A DNA stretch of 64,000 bases from Bacteroidales bacterium (GCA_021738565.1 JAIPBT010000016.1:20938-84937), one strand, 5' to 3'; counted from the stretch's first letter, positions 18,372-27,384 are shown. The notes: generated by a model not told the origin, from the letters alone. Numbers and translations are program-made.

Positions 18372-19211
18372 ATGAATAACAGAATCATTATCAGCGTTTC
18401 AATTTTTGCACTGATGCTTATTTGCGTTCCTGTATTCAGTCAGGAAGAAGAAGACAAACCCATCAGGCCACCCTTTGAAACTACCCTTCTTATTGACAAC
18501 CAGACCACGGTTAATCCTTACAAAGGCGCACTTGGACTTGAGATCCAGCACAGGTTTTCAAAAATATCATCAATCAGCGACATCTTTGGCATTTATGGAA
18601 CAGCCAATACAAGGATGGCATTGTCATACGGTATTACCGATAAATTAATGGTAGGACTGGGAACTACCCGAAGCTATAAATTGCAGGACCTTGAATGGAA
18701 ATACAGCATTTTGACGCAAACCCGTTCAGGAAAGATCCCGGTATCCTTAAGCTACGCAGGTAATATGGTCGTGGATGCAAGAGACTCAGAAGCATTCGGA
18801 GACCCGGCGCTCTTTAAAGCGGTTCACCGTTTGTCTTACATGAACCAATTGATCGTATCCAGAAAATTCGGTATGCTTATCAGTGCCCAGGTGGCCCCCA
18901 CATTTATCTGGATGAACGCTGTGGAAGAAGGGTACAACAATATTAATTTTTCAGTCAATACAGGCATTCGTGCCATGGTCCTTGGCTTTCATTCGATCAT
19001 ACTTGAATATGAACAGCCCGTAACCCAACCGGACGCGGATGTATATCCAAATCTGGCCCTGGGTGTGGAAATCGGTACAAGTACCCACTCATTCAGGGTA
19101 TTTGCATCCAATTACAATGCATTGATCAAGAACTACAATGTTGCTTACAACAGCAATAATCCCTTTGATCTGAATTATCAGTTTGGCTTTAACATTTCAA
19201 TCAAATTCTAA
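18372..19211 (+). CDS. DUF5777-like outer-membrane beta-barrel protein
   Basis: A 279-residue protein with a signal peptide (ends VPVFSQ) and a series of alternating polar/hydrophobic strands (for example ALGLEIQHRFSKIS, RMALSYGITDKLMVGLGTTR and the final FDLNYQFGFNISIKF ending in aromatic Phe). This is the pattern of a small outer-membrane barrel. I recognise it as the DUF5777 type found beside cytochrome genes. It has no haem motif. Sandwiched between a lipoprotein cytochrome and a multihaem cytochrome, it could form the outer-membrane pore of an electron conduit, but this is inference. Confidence 0.75.
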   Translation: MNNRIIISVSIFALMLICVPVFSQEEEDKPIRPPFETTLLIDNQTTVNPYKGALGLEIQHRFSKISSISDIFGIYGTANTRMALSYGITDKLMVGLGTTRSYKLQDLEWKYSILTQTRSGKIPVSLSYAGNMVVDARDSEAFGDPALFKAVHRLSYMNQLIVSRKFGMLISAQVAPTFIWMNAVEEGYNNINFSVNTGIRAMVLGFHSIILEYEQPVTQPDADVYPNLALGVEIGTSTHSFRVFASNYNALIKNYNVAYNSNNPFDLNYQFGFNISIKF

Positions 19212-19291
19212 ACGGCCTGTTGCTTAAATGGATCTATTGAATGTCATACCGTATAAAAAATTAGGCCAATACAATTATAAACCCAAAACTT

Positions 19292-20275
19292 ATGAAAAAG
19301 ATCACCCGAATCTTACTGTCGATCTTTCTGGCATTCTCTGCAGGTACGATGGCACAAAGCGATTCAGCAACATCTGATCTGAATCTGGATGCATACAGGC
19401 AGGTAAATGATTTTGTCGATGAAAATGAAAGCTGTTTTGAATGTCACGCCAATACTAAATATGTACTTATTGATGAGTTTTTCGGGCGAGAGATAATGCA
19501 GTCCATGTGTAAGGATAAAATTGTAACCCGGGATGAATATTACTCAATGGTACACAATAGTTTCGCCTGCCTTGATTGCCATGCCTATGAATACGAGGAG
19601 TTTCCCCATCCCCTTGAAGCCAGGCTTGAACAGCCCTACCAATGCATTGATTGTCATGGATACGATGAAAACTATGCACATTTCCGATTTGAGGATATTG
19701 AAATGGAGTACATGGAAAGCGTACATGCCAAAGGTATCGAAAACTTTTCCTGCTGGAAGTGTCACGATCCACACGCCTACAAACTTACCATAGGCGCTGA
19801 CGGAACGAGTATTTCCGATGGCATTGCATATAACAACGACATCTGTCTTTCCTGTCATTCTGATTTCAGCAGGTTTGAGCTGCTGACCGAAAGGGAAGAG
19901 ATCAATATTTTGGAAACCCATGACTGGCTTCCAAACCAGGCCACACACTTTGGTAGTGTAAGGTGTATTGAATGTCACACATCCATTTCTGATAGCACTT
20001 TCGTTGCTCATCATGTGCTATCCAGTGATAAAGCAGTCAAAAAGTGCGCAGAATGCCATTCAAAAAATTCAATCCTGATGGCTTCGCTTTACAAGCACGA
20101 AGCGAAAGAAAGCAGAAGAAGATATGGATTTATTAACGGTGTTATCCTGAATGAGGCATATGTAATTGGTGCCAACAGGAATACATTTCTGAGTACGATC
20201 GGCATAATACTTTTCCTGGCGACACTTGGTGGAGTTTCCATTCACATTATTGCGCGTATTATTTATAAAAAATAG
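19292..20275 (+). CDS. Seven-haem c-type cytochrome, membrane-anchored
   Basis: A 327-residue cytochrome with an N-terminal signal peptide and seven CxxCH motifs: CFECH, CLDCH, CIDCH, CWKCH, CLSCH, CIECH and CAECH. The C-terminus carries a transmembrane helix (FLSTIGIILFLATLGGVSIHII), so the haem domain faces the periplasm. Motif spacing and an MQSMCKDK segment recall NrfH/NapC-type or tetrahaem-like quinol dehydrogenases, but the seven-haem count does not fit a single named family I know. It is followed after 4 nt by a b-type cytochrome; the two probably form a quinol-oxidising pair. Confidence 0.88.
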   Translation: MKKITRILLSIFLAFSAGTMAQSDSATSDLNLDAYRQVNDFVDENESCFECHANTKYVLIDEFFGREIMQSMCKDKIVTRDEYYSMVHNSFACLDCHAYEYEEFPHPLEARLEQPYQCIDCHGYDENYAHFRFEDIEMEYMESVHAKGIENFSCWKCHDPHAYKLTIGADGTSISDGIAYNNDICLSCHSDFSRFELLTEREEINILETHDWLPNQATHFGSVRCIECHTSISDSTFVAHHVLSSDKAVKKCAECHSKNSILMASLYKHEAKESRRRYGFINGVILNEAYVIGANRNTFLSTIGIILFLATLGGVSIHIIARIIYKK

Positions 20276-20279
20276 AGAA

Positions 20280-20927
20280 ATGGCAAAATTATCATATCAC
20301 TACCCGCTTTCCATCAGGATCTGGCATGCAATCAATGCGCTGTGTATTCTCCTGTTGATATTGACAGGGATCAGTATGTATTATGTGGATCCTGACAGAA
20401 TACTGATCGAGTTCTCCTGGGCAGTAAAGATCCATAATGTTACCGGTGTCATTTTAAGCTTCAGCTACCTTTTCTTTTTAATTGCAAATGCTGTTAGTAA
20501 AAACCGCAAATATTACAAAATGCCATTGAAAGGATTGATGAACCGGCTGGTGAAACAGTCAGGTTACTATGCATTTGGTATGTTTAAAGGTGAAAAAAAG
20601 CCGTTTCCCCTGACTGAAGAACGAAAATTCAATCCATTGCAAAAATTATTCTATGTCCTTGCTATGTATGTAGGTGTTCCTCTGGTGATTATTTCAGGAC
20701 TTGGCCTGCTTTTTCCAGAATCAGTTATCAAGGCCCTCTTTGGTGTCAGCGGAATACTTATTACCGATGTGCTTCATGTAGCGATGGGATTCTTTATATC
20801 TTTGTTCCTTGTCATACATATCTATGTCAGCACAATTGGTCATACCAAATCTGCCAACTTTATAGCCATCATTTCTGGTTATGGCTGGATCGAAGAAACT
20901 GAGAATGAAACCAAATCTGAAGAATAG
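20280..20927 (+). CDS. Cytochrome b561/thiosulfate-reductase-type membrane subunit
   Basis: The ATG at 20280, 4 nt after the multihaem cytochrome stop, gives 215 residues; a longer frame start at 20226 would overlap that gene. Four transmembrane helices are evident. Haem-b ligand candidates are the His residues in RIWHAIN, KIHNVTG, DVLHVAMG and VIHIYV, the usual arrangement in formate dehydrogenase gamma, thiosulfate reductase and Ni-Fe hydrogenase b subunits. It would exchange electrons between quinones and the periplasmic haems. Translational coupling with the previous gene is likely. Confidence 0.85.
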   Translation: MAKLSYHYPLSIRIWHAINALCILLLILTGISMYYVDPDRILIEFSWAVKIHNVTGVILSFSYLFFLIANAVSKNRKYYKMPLKGLMNRLVKQSGYYAFGMFKGEKKPFPLTEERKFNPLQKLFYVLAMYVGVPLVIISGLGLLFPESVIKALFGVSGILITDVLHVAMGFFISLFLVIHIYVSTIGHTKSANFIAIISGYGWIEETENETKSEE

Positions 20928-20980
20928 ATATTTTTGGTAAGCTTTTTGCATATAATTTTACAACACATAAATCTATACAC

Positions 20981-21397
20981 ATGAAAAAACGAATTAGAAA
21001 TCTATCAGTACTTGGATTGGCTGCTGTTTTATTTACAGCTTTTGCAGCTATGAACATACCACAGGACCAACCCGAACCCTGGCCGGTGCCTGACGAGTAT
21101 AAAAATATGGAGAACCCTGTTAAAGGTGATGACCAGGCATTGAAAATGGGTGGCATGCTTTACAAGAGACATTGTGCATCCTGTCACGGCAGGGAAGGAT
21201 TGGGTGACGGACCCAAAGCAAGAGGTCTTGAAACCTTTTCAGGTGACTTCTCAGGTGACTATTACCAGAACCAGACAGACGGCGAGCATTTTTACAAAAC
21301 ACTTGTTGGCCGCGATGAAATGCCTGGCTATGAAAACAAATTGTCCGAAGAGGATATCTGGTCAATCGTAAGTTACATGAGGACATTCAAAAAATAA
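20981..21397 (+). CDS. Monohaem c-type cytochrome, secreted
   Basis: This 138-residue protein has a signal peptide (about 1-25), then a class I cytochrome c domain with HCASCHG at about residues 64-70. The axial Met candidate lies in DEMPGYENKLSEEDIWSIVSYMR, the conserved C-terminal helix motif of cytochrome c. It is the last gene of the electron-transfer operon and is closed by a strong terminator. It likely shuttles electrons in the periplasm to or from the multihaem partner. Confidence 0.9.
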   Translation: MKKRIRNLSVLGLAAVLFTAFAAMNIPQDQPEPWPVPDEYKNMENPVKGDDQALKMGGMLYKRHCASCHGREGLGDGPKARGLETFSGDFSGDYYQNQTDGEHFYKTLVGRDEMPGYENKLSEEDIWSIVSYMRTFKK

Positions 21398-21415
21398 TAG
21401 AACACCTAATAATCA

Positions 21416-21449
21416 AAAACCGGCTTGTTTAACGAGCCGGTTTTTTTTT
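21416..21449 (+). terminator. Strong intrinsic terminator of the cytochrome operon
   Basis: The stem AAAACCGGCT pairs with AGCCGGTTTT across a 9-nt loop, followed by a run of T. It begins 19 nt after the last cytochrome stop. Confidence 0.93.
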
Positions 21450-21494
21450 GATCAAATACCCGTTATTACCCGGCATTATTGAAATCCGGAATAT

Positions 21495-21607
21495 TTTTCA
21501 TGGGAGAAGTGAGTTAGGGAGGACCCGGCAACAGCCGCTGACTATTCGAAAAAATAAGTGTGGATATATTATTATAATAAATTGCAATTCAATAACATAT
21601 CCGAATA
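21495..21607 (+). other. Structured intergenic stretch upstream of the carboxylase operon
   Basis: The 338-bp gap before the carboxylase operon has no gene. After the terminator, it holds nested pairings: CGGC-AACA-GCCG near 21525-21537, and TATTCG (21543-21548) with CGAATA (21602-21607) enclosing GATAT/ATATC. The segment GGGAGGACCCGGCAACAGCC superficially recalls riboswitch core text, but I could not fit it to cobalamin or any other known class. A TAGTTTTG -7 element follows at 21654. Confidence 0.25.
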
Positions 21608-21653
21608 TTGGGAACAAATTCATGTTTCCCGGTCGAAAATAAGATTTTATTTA

Positions 21654-21661
21654 TAGTTTTG
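21654..21661 (+). promoter_or_regulatory. -7 promoter element of the carboxylase operon (TAGTTTTG)
   Basis: An exact TAnnTTTG match lies 74 nt before the first carboxylase ATG. There is no clear -33 box. The leader of roughly 65 nt would be long enough for regulation. Confidence 0.45.
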
Positions 21662-21735
21662 CCTGTGTGAATTTGGCCGATCCGGCAACAATTTAGTTGT
21701 TGATTTGTCTGTATATTGATTGATAAGTATTATTC

Positions 21736-23289
21736 ATGGATGTAAACGGAAAAATCTTCAAGAAATTCCTTGAAAGGCAGCAGATGTTTGAGTCACATTA
21801 TGACGCCAAAAAACAACATTCCAAAGGAAAACTAACTGCCAGGGAAAGAATTGAAATCCTTTACGATGAAGATACCTTTGAAGAAATAGACGCATTTGTC
21901 TCTTCAGCAAAATCCGACGGGGAGTTTGGTCGTGTTACAGCAGCCTATGGAGATGGGGTGATCATTGGTCACGGACAGGTCCAGGGAAGACTTGTATTTT
22001 CATATGCGCAGGATTTCAATGTGATGGGAGGTTCTCTTGGTTCTGTACATGCATCCAAAATAATGAAGATCCAGGATATGGCCCTGAAAATGGGAGCCCC
22101 CATCATCGGACTCATAGACTCAGGTGGAGCAAGGATCCAGGAAGGGGTTGCCAGCCTGGCAGGATATGCAGGCATTTTTTATCGCAATGTACAGGCATCG
22201 GGAGTTATTCCTCAAATATCCGTGATATTGGGCCCGGCAGCAGGAGGTGCCGTTTACTCACCCTCCATTACCGATTATGTTTTTATGACCAACAAAACCA
22301 GTTACATGTTTGTAACAGGTCCGAATGTTGTCAAAGAGGTGTTAAACGAGGAGGTAACATTTGATGATCTTGGCGGTGCCGAGGTGCATGCCAAGAAAAG
22401 CGGGGTCGCCCAGATGATATTTGAGGATGAGGAAAACACGCTTCTCGGAGTAAGACGATTGATATCCTATCTTCCTTCAAACAACCTTGAAAATTCTCCG
22501 GAAATTGAACTTTCTGGTGAAGATGAAACCCAGGATGTAGAAGAAAAATTGCGTGATATTGTTCCGGATGACCCGAACAAACCGTATGATGTTAAAGATG
22601 TAATTGAACTGCTGGTCGACAAACGGTCATTTTACGAGATCAGTGAGAGGTATGCGCAAAACCTTGTTGTGGGTTTTGGCAGATTGGATGGGAAAGTGAT
22701 AGGTATTGTCGCAAACCAGCCCAAGGTACTGGCAGGCACGCTGGACATAGACAGCTCCGTAAAAGGAGCAAGATTTGTGAGATTCTGTGATTCGTTCAAT
22801 ATCCCCCTGCTGACACTTGAAGATGTCCCAGGATTTCTGCCTGGAATTGACCAGGAGCACAATGGTATAATCAGGCATGGAGCAAAATTGTTGTATGCAT
22901 ATGCCGATGCTACTGTTCCCCGAATTACGGTCATTCTGAGAAAATCATATGGCGGAGCTTACTGTGTGATGAACAGCAAGAACCTGGGCGGTGATTTTAA
23001 CTTCGCCTGGCCAACTGCAGAAATTGCTGTCATGGGTCCTGAGGGTGCCGTTGCCATACTTTATCGGAAAGAATTGACTGAAGCTGAAGATCCGGTGATG
23101 CTGAAAAAGCAACTGGCTGTCAAGTACAGGGATCAAATTGCAAATCCATATATATCCGATGAAAAAGGGTTCATTGATGAAGTGATCGACCCGGCCATTA
23201 CACGAAAAAAACTTAAGTCTGCATTCCTTGCACTTGAGAATAAATATATGACCAATCCTTCGCGTAAGCACGGTAATATACCTCTGTAA
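21736..23289 (+). CDS. Acyl-CoA carboxylase carboxyltransferase subunit (propionyl-CoA carboxylase beta / methylmalonyl-CoA decarboxylase alpha type)
   Basis: A 517-residue crotonase-fold carboxyltransferase with two halves. The N-terminal half has GGSLGSVHASKI, LIDSGGARIQEG and GPAAGGAVYSP. The C-terminal half has VPGFLPGIDQEHNGIIRHGAKLLYAY and the oxyanion loop SYGGAYCVMNSK. These are typical of propionyl-CoA carboxylase beta chains. It transfers carboxyl between biotin and propionyl-CoA or methylmalonyl-CoA. It heads an operon with a biotin carboxylase and a biotin carrier protein, which favours an ATP-dependent carboxylase over the sodium-pump decarboxylase, because no membrane subunit follows. 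Confidence 0.93.
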   Translation: MDVNGKIFKKFLERQQMFESHYDAKKQHSKGKLTARERIEILYDEDTFEEIDAFVSSAKSDGEFGRVTAAYGDGVIIGHGQVQGRLVFSYAQDFNVMGGSLGSVHASKIMKIQDMALKMGAPIIGLIDSGGARIQEGVASLAGYAGIFYRNVQASGVIPQISVILGPAAGGAVYSPSITDYVFMTNKTSYMFVTGPNVVKEVLNEEVTFDDLGGAEVHAKKSGVAQMIFEDEENTLLGVRRLISYLPSNNLENSPEIELSGEDETQDVEEKLRDIVPDDPNKPYDVKDVIELLVDKRSFYEISERYAQNLVVGFGRLDGKVIGIVANQPKVLAGTLDIDSSVKGARFVRFCDSFNIPLLTLEDVPGFLPGIDQEHNGIIRHGAKLLYAYADATVPRITVILRKSYGGAYCVMNSKNLGGDFNFAWPTAEIAVMGPEGAVAILYRKELTEAEDPVMLKKQLAVKYRDQIANPYISDEKGFIDEVIDPAITRKKLKSAFLALENKYMTNPSRKHGNIPL

Positions 23290-23298
23290 ACGTATGCT

Positions 23299-24798
23299 AT
23301 GAAAATCAAAAGTCTTCTTATTGCAAACCGCGGTGAAATCGCTATCCGTATTATTCGGACAGCCCGGGAAATGGGAGTTGATACTTACGTTTTGAAAACT
23401 TCCAAAGAACCAAATGCATGGTACCTGGAAGAAGCAGACCATATTATTGATTTTACCGAATGTCTCAGCGACACTCCTGAATTCCTTGATATCGAAAGGA
23501 TCATTCATACTGTCAAGAAACACCATATAGATGCGGTGCATCCAGGCTATGGTTTTCTTGCCGAAAACCCGCTATTCGCAAGTCGCTGTGAGGAAGAAAA
23601 CATAATTTTTGTGGGGCCTTCTTCAGAAGTCATTTACAAGATGGGAAATAAAACCGTCGCAAAGGAGATTGCCCGGAAAAATGGCATTCCGCTTTTAAAA
23701 GGAAGTAAGGGAACTGTGTTGAACGCCGGCTATGCAGCCAGGATGGCAAACATCATCGGTTACCCGGTAATATTAAAGGCTTCTGCCGGAGGGGGAGGTA
23801 GAGGAATGCGCATTGTACAAAGCGAGGCTGAAATTGAGCGGCTGTTCAATATGGCCTCAAATGAATCGTTAAAGGCTTTTAACGATCCGTCCATGTTTAT
23901 TGAAAAATATGCTTCGGAGCCGAGACATATTGAATTTCAAATACTTGCAGACAAACACGGCAATGTTGTCCACCTGGGTGAACGCGAATGCTCCATACAA
24001 AGAAAACACCAGAAGCTGATTGAAGAATCACCCTCACCGGCATTGGATAAAGAACTCAGGGAAGAGATGGGGAAAGCAGCCATAAAACTTGCAAAGGCTG
24101 TGGGTTATTTCTCTGCAGGAACCGTTGAATTTCTCCTGGATAGCGACCGGAAATTCTATTTTATGGAGATGAATACAAGGATACAGGTCGAACACCCGGT
24201 GACTGAAATGGTAACAGGTATCGACCTGATTGAGCAAATGATACGGATCGCTCAGGATGAAAAACTGAAAGTCTCACAAAAGGATATCAAACTGAAAGGA
24301 CATGCCATAGAATTCAGGATAAATGCAGAAGATGTTCAGTCGGGATTCTCGCCCAGCCTGGGCACCATAGAAAAGATCTCATACCCTGAAAATGAAAACA
24401 TCAGGGTGGATACCGGTGTTCGTGACGGATCTGTCATCACTCCGTATTTCGATTCCATGATAGCAAAACTGATCGTTTACGGTGAAGATCGAGATAAAAC
24501 CTTGCAATATTCAACCAACGCCATCAGAAAATTCTGGATAAAAGGAACAAAAACAACACTGTCTTTCTGCAGGGCGGTTCTCCAAAACGGCAACTTCAGG
24601 AAAGGCAAGTTCAATACATCTTTCCTGACCGAAGAATTAAGGATATATTACCATTCAGAGCCCGAGGAAGAGATGCTGGCAGCATTTTTTGCAGTATATG
24701 ATTATGTAAGGGAACTCGATGAAGCAGAAGGAAAAAAACTCAATGTCGATAAAGGAAAAAACATCACTCCCTGGCTGTTAAACAAACGACTTCGTTAA
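23299..24798 (+). CDS. accC: Biotin carboxylase subunit of acyl-CoA carboxylase
   Basis: A 499-residue ATP-grasp enzyme that carboxylates biotin on the carrier protein. It starts with IANRGEIAIRIIRTAREMG and has HPGYGFLAEN, the glycine-rich ATP loop KASAGGGGRGM, the FQILADKHGNVVHLGERECSIQRKHQK block and the catalytic FMEMNTRIQVEHPVTE. The extra ~45 C-terminal residues are charged and variable. It begins 9 nt after the carboxyltransferase gene. The operon context points to propionyl/methylmalonyl-CoA chemistry rather than fatty-acid synthesis. Confidence 0.95.
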   Translation: MKIKSLLIANRGEIAIRIIRTAREMGVDTYVLKTSKEPNAWYLEEADHIIDFTECLSDTPEFLDIERIIHTVKKHHIDAVHPGYGFLAENPLFASRCEEENIIFVGPSSEVIYKMGNKTVAKEIARKNGIPLLKGSKGTVLNAGYAARMANIIGYPVILKASAGGGGRGMRIVQSEAEIERLFNMASNESLKAFNDPSMFIEKYASEPRHIEFQILADKHGNVVHLGERECSIQRKHQKLIEESPSPALDKELREEMGKAAIKLAKAVGYFSAGTVEFLLDSDRKFYFMEMNTRIQVEHPVTEMVTGIDLIEQMIRIAQDEKLKVSQKDIKLKGHAIEFRINAEDVQSGFSPSLGTIEKISYPENENIRVDTGVRDGSVITPYFDSMIAKLIVYGEDRDKTLQYSTNAIRKFWIKGTKTTLSFCRAVLQNGNFRKGKFNTSFLTEELRIYYHSEPEEEMLAAFFAVYDYVRELDEAEGKKLNVDKGKNITPWLLNKRLR

Positions 24799-24872
24799 AA
24801 TATTTCTGTAATGAAAACAAACATAATATTTATTATTTCTTCATTTTCAATCAAATAATAAATTTTAAACGA

Positions 24873-25424
24873 ATGAGCGAAAATAAATCAGCAACTAAGA
24901 AAGGAAAAAAAACGAAGTTGATTGCTCTCAGCAGCACTGAAAAAGAATACACTTTTAAAAATCCACTTGAGAAAAAGATCAAATACATGGGGGAAACGGT
25001 GAACTTAAAACTCTATGAAGACCCCAATGGTTTTTCCTATGTATTGTGGAAAAACAAAAAATATCCCCTTGAAATCATAGAAAAGAACCAGAACAAGTAT
25101 ACAATCATGTTAAATGGTGTGTGGCATACCTTTACCGTCGAAACACCATTCTCGCTGAAAAGAAAAAAATTCCTTGAGAAACAGGCTGGAGACTCTTCCG
25201 TAGTAAATATTGCAGCCCCTATGCCCGGCAAAGTAATTGAAGTTCTTGTTGAAGAGGGAAATGAAATTAACACCGGGGAACCTGTGATCATCCTCGAAGC
25301 AATGAAAATGCAAAATGAAATATCCTGTCATGTTGACGGGGTGATCAGAAAAATTGCTGTTCGTCAAAATGATTCGGTAATGAAAGACGACCTGCTTATT
25401 GAGATCGATAAGAATCCCGGCTGA
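24873..25424 (+). CDS. Biotin carboxyl carrier protein of acyl-CoA carboxylase
   Basis: A 183-residue carrier. The last ~75 residues form the biotinyl domain, with the biotin-accepting lysine in EAMKMQNE (Lys about 145) and a preceding APMPGKVIEVLVEEG strand. The N-terminal ~100 residues are a separate domain, rich in lysine, that may contact the carboxyltransferase, as in other three-subunit propionyl-CoA carboxylases. It lies 74 nt after the biotin carboxylase gene and completes the enzyme. Confidence 0.93.
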   Translation: MSENKSATKKGKKTKLIALSSTEKEYTFKNPLEKKIKYMGETVNLKLYEDPNGFSYVLWKNKKYPLEIIEKNQNKYTIMLNGVWHTFTVETPFSLKRKKFLEKQAGDSSVVNIAAPMPGKVIEVLVEEGNEINTGEPVIILEAMKMQNEISCHVDGVIRKIAVRQNDSVMKDDLLIEIDKNPG

Positions 25425-25429
25425 TAAGG

Positions 25430-25987
25430 TCAGCCAATGGACGACTTTTCAATTATTGAATATGCAGGACCTTTATCAGATAATTTACTCTCATAATACA
25501 CAACACTTTTAATGTCAACATATCCCAGGCGTGTTGTGGCATGCATTGATAAGATCCTTTCGATTTTCTCAGGATCTGAAGCATTCCTGATCCTTGCAAT
25601 GGTCAGATGCGGAGTGAAATTTCCAGGTGAACATGCAATGTCAAGTTCTCTGAAGATATTTATAACCTGATCATGCAGAGAAATTAATATGGCATCATCC
25701 GCCATACCTGCCCAAAGAACTGAAGGTTTCTCCTTCCTCCCGAAAGTACCCAAACCCTGCAGCTGAATCCTTTCAGGCTTAACCCCCCGGAATGATCTCC
25801 TCATTCGATCAGCTATACGGTTCGCAACAGATGGTTCTGTATTGCCAAGAAAATAAAGGGTGACATGCAGCTGTGAAGGGTCCACCCAGCGGATCCTTTC
25901 AACGGGCAGGGACCTTTTCAATTCGTTTCTCAAACCTGCCAGTTTAGAGGTCTCAACAACCGGTACCGCCACAAATGTTCTGATCAT
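25430..25987 (-). CDS. thpR: RNA 2',3'-cyclic phosphodiesterase
   Basis: A 2H-phosphoesterase of 185 residues when started at ATG 25987 (MIRTFVAVPV), the natural family start; the longer frame upstream reads into the elbB promoter region. The paired catalytic HxT motifs are HVTLYFLG (about 48) and HLTIARI (about 133), and the intervening LQGLGTFGRKEKPSVLWAG segment is diagnostic of ThpR/LigT. It opens 2',3'-cyclic phosphates on RNA ends. It is divergent from elbB and convergent with the carrier protein gene. Confidence 0.93.
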   Translation of the reverse strand: MIRTFVAVPVVETSKLAGLRNELKRSLPVERIRWVDPSQLHVTLYFLGNTEPSVANRIADRMRRSFRGVKPERIQLQGLGTFGRKEKPSVLWAGMADDAILISLHDQVINIFRELDIACSPGNFTPHLTIARIRNASDPEKIERILSMHATTRLGYVDIKSVVYYESKLSDKGPAYSIIEKSSIG

Positions 25988-26060
25988 GACTTTACTTTCA
26001 TAAGAAAATTCAATAAATTGTATCGAACTTAAAAAATCAAAATCATAAAAACATATACAT

Positions 26061-26711
26061 ATGAAGAAAATTGCAGTAATACTTTCAGGATGCGGTGTTT
26101 TTGACGGAACCGAAATACATGAGGCTACAATGAGCATGTATGCCATTGTAAAAAATGGTGCTGAATACCAGGTATTTGCGCCGGATATCATGCAGCATCA
26201 CGTGATCAACCACCTTACAGGTGAAGAAATGAACGAGTCGCGGAATGTATTGATCGAGTCAGCCAGAATAGCCAGGGGAAATATTCAGCCCATTGAAAAA
26301 TTTTCTGCCGGTGATTATGACGGATTGCTTTTCCCGGGCGGGTTTGGTGCTGCAAAAAACCTGTCAGACTGGGCATTTAAAGGGAAAGACAGTTCCGTTA
26401 TTCCGGAAGTGGAAAGAATAATAAAGGAAATGGTTAACGCGGGAAAACCTGTGGGTGCTTTGTGCATATCACCTGTATTGATTGCCAGGGTATTACAGGA
26501 TGTGCACCTTACCATCGGCCAGGATGCAGATACCATCGAAGCACTTGAAGCGATCGGTGCAACGCATAAGAAAACCGGTCATGGTGAAGTGGTCATTGAT
26601 GAAAAATTTAATATTCTTACCACCCCCTGCTATATGCTTGATGCAAACATTGCACAGATAGGAGAAGGTGCAGAAAATATTGTAAAGGCAATGCTCGATA
26701 TAATTGACTGA
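26061..26711 (+). CDS. elbB: ElbB-type glyoxalase/DJ-1 superfamily protein
   Basis: A 216-residue class I glutamine-amidotransferase-like protein. The N-terminus KIAVILSGCGVFDGTEIHEA and the nucleophile elbow GALCISPVL (Cys near 137) match ElbB, which has glyoxalase-like activity and was linked to isoprenoid biosynthesis in E. coli. The C-terminal SxxTxPCYMLDANIAQIGEG block is also conserved in the family. It is a single gene with a 70-bp divergent promoter region shared with thpR. The physiological role is uncertain. Confidence 0.93.
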   Translation: MKKIAVILSGCGVFDGTEIHEATMSMYAIVKNGAEYQVFAPDIMQHHVINHLTGEEMNESRNVLIESARIARGNIQPIEKFSAGDYDGLLFPGGFGAAKNLSDWAFKGKDSSVIPEVERIIKEMVNAGKPVGALCISPVLIARVLQDVHLTIGQDADTIEALEAIGATHKKTGHGEVVIDEKFNILTTPCYMLDANIAQIGEGAENIVKAMLDIID

Positions 26712-26775
26712 CCGGGAATGTAAAATACCTGTCTTCACCGAACAAAAAAGGCCCGGTTTTTGTAATTCATATTCC

Positions 26776-27384
26776 ATGATGAAAACAATCAGATTACATA
26801 CCATACCCGTTTTGATCTCTTTGTTATGCTTGTCATTGCAGGTCAGTGCCCAGCATGAAAACGAGAAACAGGACCTTTCATACAGTGCTCCACTCGTTTA
26901 CAGGAGCGATACTTTGCCTGTGATAATACTCCCAGCGGTCAATATCTATGATGTTAATAAATACAATTACCTGCATTCGAGAAAATACAGAAGACTTGTG
27001 CGCAATGTTAAAAAAGCATATCCCTATGCTTTGGTAGCAAACCAGAGACTTAAGGCGCTGGACAGGGAACTTGCCAACATGAAATCTAATAAAGACCGGA
27101 AAGCTTATCTCAGAGCTGCAGAGAAGGAGATTATGAAAGAATTTGAGGACGACATGAGAAGGATGACCATCAAACAGGGAATCATATTGGTAAAACTCAT
27201 TGACCGTGAAATCGGCAGAACTTCATACGAAGTTTTGAAGGATATTAAAGGCGGATTCACAGCTTTTTTCTGGCAGGGCATTGCCAGACTCTTTGGAAAC
27301 GATCTCAAAATGAACTATGATCCGGATGGAGAGGATAAAACTGTTGAGGACATTATCATGGCCATAGAATATGGCTTCATTTGA
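26776..27384 (+). CDS. DUF4294-type secreted protein
   Basis: The ATG at 26776 (or the next codon, 26779) starts a signal peptide (MKTIRLHTIPVLISLLCLSLQVSAQ); the upstream extension in this frame overlaps elbB and is not used. This gives about 201-202 residues. I recognise the DUF4294 family, which is common in this phylum and uncharacterised. The conserved stretch is KYRRLVRNVKKAYPYALVANQRL, followed by a charged helical region and YGFI at the end. The export signal and lack of a lipobox suggest a periplasmic location. The function is unknown. Confidence 0.8.
   Translation: MMKTIRLHTIPVLISLLCLSLQVSAQHENEKQDLSYSAPLVYRSDTLPVIILPAVNIYDVNKYNYLHSRKYRRLVRNVKKAYPYALVANQRLKALDRELANMKSNKDRKAYLRAAEKEIMKEFEDDMRRMTIKQGIILVKLIDREIGRTSYEVLKDIKGGFTAFFWQGIARLFGNDLKMNYDPDGEDKTVEDIIMAIEYGFI

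Noticed and set aside
21495..21540. Cobalamin or SAM riboswitch before the carboxylase operon
   Set aside because: Only short fragments resemble a riboswitch core. The conserved boxes and spacing could not be fitted, so no class was named.
22945..23541. 198-codon minus-strand ORF
   Set aside because: It lies antisense to the strongly conserved carboxyltransferase and biotin carboxylase genes and has a Phe/Ile/Cys-rich shadow composition.
25988..26191. N-terminal 68-residue extension of ThpR
   Set aside because: It would read antisense through the elbB promoter and 5' end, and ThpR proteins start at the MIRTF-type N-terminus.
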